64,000 bases of DNA from Pseudomonas sp. ATCC PTA-122608 (GTDB lineage Bacteria > Pseudomonadota > Gammaproteobacteria > Pseudomonadales > Pseudomonadaceae). The DNA lies in assembly GCF_001952855.1 (NCBI RefSeq), contig NZ_LPNO01000019.1:22094-86093 (forward strand), given 5' to 3'. Position numbers and translations under genes: made by a program. A model generated the notes under the pieces. That model saw only the letters and a list, made by a program, of their open reading frames with translations. It made no database searches and was not told where the DNA came from. Of the stretch, positions 61,859 through 64,000 are shown piece by piece; the stretch's first letter is position 1, and the number at the start of each line of letters is the position of its first letter.

Positions 61859-62344
61859 TTATGCAGATTCGGCGTTGATCGGTATCCAGATTTCTACTGA
61901 ACCCGTGCCCTTATCTACATCGAAGTCGGCGCTGTAGCGCTCGAAATCAGCCCCGACCACCTTGTACCCGGAGCCCGGCAGCCATTCGAACATGATGCGT
62001 TCGTAGGTCTGCGCCAGCGCCTGCACCGGGCCATAGTGCGGGAATACGGCATAACGATGGGCCGGGATTTCAATCGACTGGAAATTGCTCGGTACATCGC
62101 CCTTGGCCGGTACTTCAACGCCGGCCAGGTAGTCGAATTCATCGTGTTTGGCGTTGTAGCAAACGCCATAGGTCACGCCGCCAACGCGCTTTTTAATCTC
62201 TTTGAAGCAGCTGTCGAACAGCTCCCACAACTTGGGAATGTCCCCCAGCGTGGCTTTCGAATAACGCCCGTGCACACCCGCGATCACCAGGGCCTTGCCC
62301 TCTTCCATGCGCGGCTGTAACGGCAGTTTTGTCTGTTGATCCAT
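61859..62344 (-). CDS. GyrI-like effector-binding domain protein
   Basis: 161 residues from ATG 62344 (MDQQTKLPLQ); the longer frame to 62437 has no support. Single SOUL/GyrI-like domain: HGRYSKATLGDIPKLWELF; EIPAHRYAVFPHYGPVQAL; FERYSADFD; GSVEIWIPI. Such lone domains bind small molecules or proteins, and AraC or MerR relatives use them as sensors. No DNA-binding part here. Confidence 0.85.
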   Translation of the reverse strand: MDQQTKLPLQPRMEEGKALVIAGVHGRYSKATLGDIPKLWELFDSCFKEIKKRVGGVTYGVCYNAKHDEFDYLAGVEVPAKGDVPSNFQSIEIPAHRYAVFPHYGPVQALAQTYERIMFEWLPGSGYKVVGADFERYSADFDVDKGTGSVEIWIPINAESA

Positions 62345-62540
62345 CTGAACAGTCTCCTTCTTATGAGGGAACAAACCCGCGTCGAGTATAGGGGCATATC
62401 CCCGTCGCACTCCAAGCAGAAATTTTTCCCACAGCATCTGGACAATTGGCCATCATCGACCGTATTGTCTGCCCCGCAGGCCACCGCAGTGGCCGACGTC
62501 GCTCGGACGGTTCCGGGCGCTTACGTATTTCGAGGCAACA

Positions 62541-63758
62541 ATGGCCGACCAAGGTTCGCCGCGCCGCTTTGCGCGCATAGATCGACTCCCCCCTTACGTG
62601 TTCAATATCACTGCCGAGCTGAAGATGGCTGCGCGTCGGCGCGGCGAAGACATCATCGACTTGAGCATGGGTAACCCTGACGGCGCCACTCCACCGCACA
62701 TCGTGGAAAAAATGGTCACCGTCGCCCAGCGCGAAGACACCCACGGTTACTCCACTTCCAAAGGCATTCCACGGCTGCGCCGGGCGATTTCGCGCTGGTA
62801 CAAAGACCGCTATGAAGTGGACATCGACCCGGAAACCGAAGCCATCGTGACCATCGGTTCCAAGGAAGGCCTGGCGCATTTGATGCTGGCCACCCTGGAC
62901 CAGGGCGACACGGTGCTGGTGCCCAACCCCAGCTACCCGATTCACATCTACGGTGCCGTGATTGCCGGCGCCCAAGTGCGCTCGGTGCCGCTGATTCCGG
63001 GCGTGGATTTCTTCGCGGAACTGGAACGTGCGATTCGCGGCTCGATTCCCAAGCCGAAGATGATGATCCTTGGCTTCCCGTCCAACCCGACCGCGCAGTG
63101 CGTGGAACTGGACTTCTTCGAACGGGTGATCGCCCTGGCCAAGCAGTACGACGTGCTGGTGGTGCATGACCTGGCCTACGCCGACATCGTCTACGACGGC
63201 TGGAAAGCCCCTTCGATCATGCAAGTGCCGGGCGCCAAGGACATTGCGGTGGAGTTTTTCACCCTGTCCAAGAGCTACAACATGGCCGGCTGGCGCATTG
63301 GTTTCATGGTGGGCAACCCGGAATTGGTCAATGCCCTGGCTCGGATCAAGAGCTACCACGACTACGGCACCTTCACCCCGCTGCAAGTGGCGGCGATTGC
63401 TGCGCTGGAAGGCGATCAGCAGTGCGTGAAAGACATTGCCGAGCAGTACCGCCAGCGCCGTAACGTGCTGGTGAAGGGCCTGCATGAGCTGGGCTGGATG
63501 GTCGAGAATCCGAAGGCGTCGATGTACGTCTGGGCGAAAATTCCCGAAGCGTATGCCGCGATGGGGTCGCTGGAGTTTGCCAAGAAGCTGCTGCTTGAGG
63601 CGAAGGTGTGTGTGTCGCCGGGGATTGGCTTTGGTGAGTATGGCGACGATCACGTGCGCTTTGCGCTGATCGAAAACCAGGACCGGATTCGCCAGGCGGT
63701 GCGGGGCATCCGGGCGATGTTCCGGGCGGATGGGCTGGTCAAGAAAGCTGACGCCTGA
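62541..63758 (+). CDS. alaC: alanine aminotransferase AlaC
   Basis: PLP class I aminotransferase: pyruvate plus glutamate to alanine. 405 residues. The PLP lysine is Lys244 in FTLSKSYNMAGWRIGF. LSMGNPDGATPPHIVEKM and GFPSNPTAQC are typical of AlaC/YfdZ. Could also be named a glutamate-pyruvate transaminase. A REPIN follows. Confidence 0.9.
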   Translation: MADQGSPRRFARIDRLPPYVFNITAELKMAARRRGEDIIDLSMGNPDGATPPHIVEKMVTVAQREDTHGYSTSKGIPRLRRAISRWYKDRYEVDIDPETEAIVTIGSKEGLAHLMLATLDQGDTVLVPNPSYPIHIYGAVIAGAQVRSVPLIPGVDFFAELERAIRGSIPKPKMMILGFPSNPTAQCVELDFFERVIALAKQYDVLVVHDLAYADIVYDGWKAPSIMQVPGAKDIAVEFFTLSKSYNMAGWRIGFMVGNPELVNALARIKSYHDYGTFTPLQVAAIAALEGDQQCVKDIAEQYRQRRNVLVKGLHELGWMVENPKASMYVWAKIPEAYAAMGSLEFAKKLLLEAKVCVSPGIGFGEYGDDHVRFALIENQDRIRQAVRGIRAMFRADGLVKKADA

Positions 63759-63786
63759 CCCGATCCAACTGCAGGAACCTAATCAA

Positions 63787-63876
63787 TGTGGGAGCGGGCT
63801 TGCTCGCGAAGGCGGTGGTTCAGTCAACTCATATGTCGACTGATTCACCGCCTTCGCGAGCAAGCCCGCTCCCACA
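63787..63876. repeat. REPIN, TGTGGGAGCGGGCTTGCTCGCG type
   Basis: Arms TGTGGGAGCGGGCTTGCTCG and mirror, with inner GGCGGTG...CACCGCC and CAGTC...GACTG pairs; nearly the whole 90 bases can fold into one long hairpin. In the convergent gap between alaC and the permease gene. Confidence 0.9.
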
Positions 63877-63897
63877 TTTTGTTTTGCGGTGTTCCTG

Positions 63898-64000
63898 TTA
63901 GACCACCAACGACAGCAACATGATAAAGCCCAACGCCACCACCGACAGGATGGTCTCCATCGCTGTCCAGGTCTTGAACGTCTCGGCCACGGTCATATTG
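63898..64000 (-). CDS. C-terminus of a GntP-family gluconate permease (partial)
   Basis: Only the last 33 codons are in the window: NMTVAETFKTWTAMETIL then a hydrophobic helix to LSLVV and the stop at 63898. The ETFKTWTAMETI stretch with a final helix is how GntP/GntT permeases end. The family call rests on this short piece. Confidence 0.55.
   Translation of the reverse strand, partial: NMTVAETFKTWTAMETILSVVALGFIMLLSLVV

Overview
The window is high-GC chromosomal DNA from a Pseudomonas of the fluorescens group. Three things support this: the gene order (rseP-dxr-cdsA-uppS-frr-pyrH-tsf-rpsB / map-glnD-dapC-dapD, and rpoS-nlpD-pcm-surE-truD-ispF, and ftsB-eno-kdsA-pyrG-tilS), near-identity of many products to known Pseudomonas proteins, and fluorescens-type REP/REPIN repeats of the GTGGGAGCGGGCTTGCTCGCG kind between genes. 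Identification is by reading protein motifs and synteny; no search was run.

Layout. 1-7.3 kb (minus strand): the end of the envelope/translation cluster, with the 5' part of rseP, then dxr, cdsA, uppS, frr and pyrH in one overlapping operon, and the rpsB-tsf operon. 7.6-23.5 kb (mostly plus): map, glnD and dapC; a Na+/H+ antiporter; an ArsC-like protein with dapD; the csdA-csdE sulfur-transfer pair; tcdA; ndvB (a GH17-GT2 fusion for periplasmic glucan); dapE-rlmA. Lysine/peptidoglycan precursor genes dapC, dapD and dapE are all here. 23.5-28.5 kb: a small hypothetical gene, a cold-shock gene divergent from plsB, a YbaY-type lipoprotein, a DUF4197 protein and a tiny Pro/Cys-rich ORF. 28.5-33.5 kb: a MexJK-like RND pump with a divergent TetR repressor around a perfect palindrome. 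33.6-38.3 kb: the Lhr-like helicase and PdeM of the ligase-associated DNA damage response (without ligase or exonuclease next to them), a small ORF, dcd and capB.

38.3-56.5 kb is a block of core genes on the minus strand: rpoS, nlpD, pcm, surE, truD, ispF, the formaldehyde pair fghA-frmA with a divergent LysR regulator, then ispD, ftsB, eno, kdsA, pyrG and tilS. Inserted between the LysR gene and ispD is a plus-strand accessory locus: a DUF6543-type toxin whose reading frame is split by an apparent one-base frameshift at about 47.2 kb, ending in a GESH/GNSH domain like the Tiki/EreA/PMT-C2 fold. Neither edge of the block has its usual Pseudomonas neighbour (rsmZ/fdxA beside rpoS, accA beside tilS), and both edges carry REP sequence, which suggests a translocation.

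56.5-64 kb is accessory or metabolic: an ECF42-type sigma factor with SRPBCC, YCII/DGPF and NTF2-like partners, a GNAT acetyltransferase, a hipBA toxin-antitoxin pair, an FMN-binding oxidase-like protein, a GyrI-like protein, the aminotransferase alaC, and the last codons of a probable GntP-family gluconate permease. No tRNA, rRNA, CRISPR array, prophage or intact insertion sequence was seen.
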